This document shows, one piece after another, positions 60,394-64,000 of a stretch of DNA of 64,000 nucleotides (positions are counted from its first letter, which is position 1; each line of letters starts with the position of its first letter). Position numbers and translations under genes: made by a program. The stretch comes from Cercis canadensis (Eukaryota > Streptophyta > Magnoliopsida > Fabales > Fabaceae). Under the pieces are notes generated by a model. It was not told where the DNA came from. It did no database searches and saw only the letters and a program-made list of their open reading frames with translations. The stretch is from the NCBI GenBank assembly GCA_003255065.1, contig QAOA01002314.1, positions 147,797 to 211,796 on the forward strand, given 5' to 3'.

Positions 60394-61689
60394 TCAAATA
60401 CTGATCTGGAAGAGAGTCATCAATACCCTCCACGTCACTAGCATCTTCCAAGGGTGGCATGTCTTCACAACCATGTGTAACAGTAGATTCCTCCTCACTA
60501 TCATACTCACCAGTAGCAAGCATAACAACTTTCCTTCTATTGGGACATTCAGAATATATATGTCCACGCCTTTGACACCTGTAGCATTTGATGTCACGTG
60601 ACTTAGAAAAAGAGTTATATTCTGTTTTACCTTGGGAAATAGGAGTAGAACCCGTAGGCCTTGGTCTTGTGCTTTCTCTCGGCTTTGGAGCTGTGTGAGG
60701 ATTATCCTTCCAATTCGATTTCCAGTAGTAGAACCCGTAGGCTTTGGTCTTGTGTCGTCTCTTGGCTTTGGAGGTGTGTGAGGATTATCCTTCCAATTTG
60801 ATTTCCAGTTTGAAGTTCTGGAAGGCACACCGAATCTAGAAGCTGCTCTAGCCTTCAACTGTCGCTCTACATGCTCGGCTTTATGCACCAAGTCCTCCAT
60901 CTCTACATAGTGACTCATCTCCACCACTTCAGCAATCTCTCGCTTCAAGCCACTAATAAACCGTGCCATGGTTGCCTCACGGTTCTCATCAATACTAGCC
61001 CTCATCATGGCTATCTCCATCTCGCTGTTGTACTCAGCCACACTCATAGACCCTTGTTTCAAATCTTGCAATTTCTTGAAACAATCTCTATAGCAATGTC
61101 TAGGTACAAACCGTTTCCTCATCACGGCTCTCATATCGGCCCATGACCGAATAGGTCTCTCACCATCTCTACGCCTGTTAATCACTAGCTGATCCCACCA
61201 AATACTAGCATAATCAGTGAATTCAACTACTGCCAGCTTCACTTTCTTTTCTTCAGAGTATTCATGGCACTCAAAAACATGTTCCACTTTCCTCTCCCAA
61301 TCTAAGTAAAGTTCAGGATCACTCTTACCTTGAAAGGTAGGAATTCTCATTTTTGTACTCCCCAAGTTATTATCACGACGAGGGGCTGCCCTCCTCTCTC
61401 TTCTGGTCTCGGTTTCAACCTCAGAATAGTCTTCTTCCTCTTCCTCAGAATACCGAAAGGGTCTAGTTGTTTTAGTTTTTGTCTTAGGTGAAACTAGGTT
61501 TTCTAACCTCTCTAATCTGTCCTCAGTGCCCATTCGTAATGCTGCAATTTGGTCCTGAATTGCGTTCATATATGCATCCATATGACTTTTGGTGAATGGT
61601 TCTTCCTGTTCCATGTTGCACACACTCACCTCACGTGTTTCACTCGTGTTTACACTCAATTGGCTTTTTCCCGATAATGCGCTCACCAC
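60394..61689 (-). mobile_element. gag region of the gypsy mosaic
   Basis: The minus strand shows a coiled, charged N-terminus ([10 protein letters not shown]), then the retrotransposon gag core ([38 protein letters not shown]), and a basic tail leading to a zinc-knuckle region near 60540-60600. It is typical of plant Ty3/gypsy gag. The copy is damaged. Confidence 0.75.
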
Positions 61690-62786
61690 TCTTGCCTTTT
61701 TCCACTCAAATTTCCTTAGAAGCCCTTAAACAAGAACTTTCCAAGAACTTATCAAGGAGAAAAGGTAATAGAAACAAAAATGATAAGAAAGCCAAACAAG
61801 GGTGTTGAATAAAAATAAATAAGATAAGGAAGCAAAAAAAAAGATGACAAGGAAGCAAAACAAGAACTTCAAGAAGGAAAAAGAAATAAAATAAAATGAC
61901 CAAGACTTTTGAATATAAATACTGAACAAGGGTGTTGGTTTGGACAAGAAAAGAATAAAAGAAGCTAGAAAACAGCAACAAATTGAAAGAAAATAAGCAA
62001 ATTACAGAAAACAGCCCGAAACAGACGTTTTTGAAGGATTTTGAGCTCAAAAATGGCATCAACTGGGTTTACCCAGTCACCACGTCGAAGGTCTCTGAAG
62101 GAGCTTCGAAACGCCGGGTCACGGGTTCCGTAACTCCAAACGAGCTGAAAGTTATGGCCTTTTCAAGTAAGTGAGTCCAAATAGTCCGTTTTTTTTTTTT
62201 TTTTCACAAGAACAGATTTTGCTAATCTTTTTTTTTTTTTTTTGATTTGTTTGTTTTGCAGAATCTGTCTCTCTTTGTTTTTTTTTTTTTTTTTTTTAAA
62301 ACTTGACTAGGACTCGACGAACAACTAGGATTTGCTATTGCAATTGAAATAGCCGCCGCCTCTAGGCAATTTTAACCTAGGACGTGGACTCTTAAACACA
62401 AACAAGGAGAATAAGGAAAAAACGACCAATCAATGATCCGAACAAAAATAATAGGGATAACTTGACCAGAAACTTAAAGAACATAACGAAGAATGAAATT
62501 GATGGGAAAAATAAAAGACAAAAAAACTGACATAATAGAAAGGGGGTAGAATAACTCAAACAAATAAGATAGATAAAATAAAAATAGAATAGGGGGTTTA
62601 TGACCAGAAACTTAAAGAACACAACGAAGAATAAAATTGATAGGAAAAATAAAAGACAAAACTACTTAATAGAAATGGGGTAGAAGATGATCAACTGAAA
62701 CAAATAAGATAGATAAAATAAAAATAGAATAGGGAGTTTTAGGAATACCGATTGAAACTCCAAGGAGCCAAAGCTCTGATACCAAA
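61690..62786 (-). mobile_element. 5' leader and tRNA-Met primer site of the gypsy mosaic
   Basis: No gene. At 62773-62784 the plus strand reads gctctgatacca, so the minus strand has TGGTATCAGAGC two bases after the LTR, the classic initiator tRNA-Met primer site. The leader contains a direct duplication (about 62455-62525 and 62600-62660, 'accagaaacttaaagaac') and several long T-runs at 62190-62300. Confidence 0.75.
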
Positions 62787-63461
62787 TGATGCGTTCGCGT
62801 ACCCGAAGGATTGAAACGGAGTGTTTGGATACTAAATTGTGGGATGACCTTGGTTATCGCAATAGGGTGAACCCTTAACAAGGAAGGATCCTTGGTAAGT
62901 TCAAGTTCAAGTTCTTTGCCCAAGAACAACAGGGAAGCTCTCAATCCAGAGAAACTCAATAATTCAGAAACTGAATACTATTAATCTCCAAAACTGTTTT
63001 GCAAAGGCATACACGAATTCCTTATATAGGCAATTCGGCTAGGAGGCTACAAGCTATGATGGATCCTCTAAGAAAGTTAATAAAACCCTAATACCCAGTT
63101 TGGCCCAAAGACATAAAGGCCCAAAATATTAAAAAAATAATTTAAAACTAATTAAATGTTTTGGCCCATAAACATAAAGGCCCAAAAATAAAACTAATTA
63201 AATTAAACATAATTTTTGGCCTGCTCCAAACTTGGGCTCTAAGTTGGCCCATATGCACATTCTACAAGAGACAGATAAGTGATCCATCTCAACTCTGAAC
63301 TTGGCCCAGCTACTCTTTCCTTGGTCTGCACCTCTTGGACTAGGCTCAACAATGCCTCTCTCACTTGCTTAGATCTGCTTCTAGTCATCGGGCCTCCAAC
63401 TCCAAGCAAGGGATCATGAACACTCCTAGGGTTAGGGCGTGTAGCAAGCTGATTCGCATCA
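62787..63461 (-). repeat. 5' LTR of the gypsy mosaic
   Basis: 675 bp, tgatgcg...cgcatca, adjoining the primer site on one side and the GPAT exon on the other. It is close to copies at 7381 and 52919 with a scatter of substitutions. Confidence 0.85.
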
Positions 63462-63970
63462 TGTTCCTTCAGGGCAAATGGCTAAGTCGCCTTCTTCCAA
63501 GAGTTTCTTTATCATGGCTGCGTCTGTGGCTCGGTCACGGCTGAGTCTAACAGTTTGATGGGTGAAATGATTTCAGAGAGGCGGGAAACGGAGTAAGTGA
63601 CTATAGGGATAGGGTGGCCGAGGGTGATGGAGAGGAAAATTGGATCAAGTACGGTTCTATGTGAGCAAATGAAGAGATCTGCAGATTTTCCAGTAGATTT
63701 CTTCACTGGTGGAGGAGGGGTGCCATTGACAATTACACGAACACCAAGTGCCCAAAAGGCATAGTAGACTATTCGCGTAGGGAGTAATGCGCCGGCGGTG
63801 ATTCTCAGGCAAGCTAAGGGAAACCCTATGGGGATCCACAAGATTGTGAATAAAGCACGTAGAGGTGTAGGTTTTTGGACAAGACGACCATCGTGAAAGA
63901 TTATGGGCTTGGGGAGTTTGTCACTCGTCATTGCCTTCACTTCTGGTTTGGCTAGCACAATGTAACCCTC
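63462..63970 (-). pseudogene. sn-glycerol-3-phosphate acyltransferase (GPAT) exon 2, broken
   Basis: After a CTGCAG acceptor (63971-63976) the exon reads [11 protein letters not shown]...[20 protein letters not shown], a hydrophobic segment ([19 protein letters not shown]), then [12 protein letters not shown], the acyltransferase HX4D motif, and [16 protein letters not shown]. This is the land-plant GPAT1-8 family, which makes acyl-glycerol precursors for cutin, suberin or signalling lipids at the ER; wording is closest to my memory of the GPAT4/6/8-RAM2 group. One A is missing from the AAAA run after SPI (about 63554-63556), which shifts the frame to a stop. Past it the old frame resumes as [26 protein letters not shown] and ends at the LTR. 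The rest of the acyltransferase domain is absent, and exon 1 would lie beyond 64000. Confidence 0.85.
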
Positions 63971-64000
63971 CTGCAGTCATCAAATTCAAAAATTTCCAAC

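Larger units (their letters stand above)
52822..63461 (-). mobile_element. Mosaic of Ty3/gypsy (chromovirus-like) segments between tgatgcg LTRs
   Basis: Read on the minus strand there is an LTR (62787-63461), a tRNA-Met primer site (62773-62784), gag (60394-61689), and then overlapping copies of protease, reverse transcriptase, RNase H and integrase regions, ending in LTR pieces (52822-54050). The pol regions occur more than once: 55100-56860 resembles 57965-59700, 54470-55080 resembles 56990-57540, and 59350-59757 resembles 59903-60309. The outer flanks do not form a target duplication. It is broken, in at least four large pieces. A true tandem rearrangement and a mis-assembly of several similar copies both fit; the undetermined base at 57543 favours the latter for part of it. 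Confidence 0.75.

Overview
The window is nuclear DNA of a flowering plant, most likely a woody eudicot. It is AT-rich and has GT-AG introns, a bark-storage-protein-like gene pair, a chloroplast-targeted YceD-family gene, a ubiquitin-like UBL5 gene, part of a plant sn-glycerol-3-phosphate acyltransferase (GPAT), and many plant transposable elements. No species marker was seen, so the genus is left open. Most of the sequence is nested transposon DNA with a few host genes as islands.

Left part (1-28113). After an LTR-type remnant (1-2508) comes an intact six-exon bark storage protein / nucleoside-phosphorylase-like gene (3189-6509). A sister copy (exon 1 at 6964, last exon ending at 28113) is dead and stretched over about 21 kb. 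A Ty3/gypsy element (7196-20577, target duplication tctct) landed 3 bp before its exon 1 splice donor. That element then received another LTR (7381-8057), an Athila-like element (9149-16553, duplication gtata) and a hAT-like element (16660-17689, duplication ctttcaat). Further on, the dead gene holds a CACTA element, a foldback MITE and a large solo LTR that itself carries a SINE.

Middle (28163-40000). A solo LTR and a long foldback repeat lead to a seven-exon YceD/DUF177 gene (31418-35705) with SINEs and a foldback element in its introns. The expected donor after its exon 4 reads TT instead of GT. About 3 kb of featureless intergenic DNA follows, then a compact UBL5 gene on the minus strand (39128-39349, with an intron in the 5' UTR).

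Right part (40136-64000). A degraded Mutator-like (MULE) transposon (40136-47563) has long terminal inverted repeats, a decayed transposase, an oppositely oriented GRF-finger ORF, and a nested solo LTR. Next come a Tat-like LTR fragment with a 2.6-kb LTR and an 86-bp tandem array, then a mosaic of overlapping gypsy (chromovirus-like) segments (52822-63461). That mosaic cuts off a GPAT gene whose second exon (63462-63970) is all that remains here.

Nothing here is a clear new multi-gene system. The best leads are the order of nested insertions at one splice junction, two covarying hairpins with the same loop in the Athila-like element, clusters of short GC palindromes that differ in sequence between related LTR families, and the YceD-gene splice-site change. 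Intervals named as gaps, and the mosaic at 52.8-63.5 kb, may partly be assembly artefacts.
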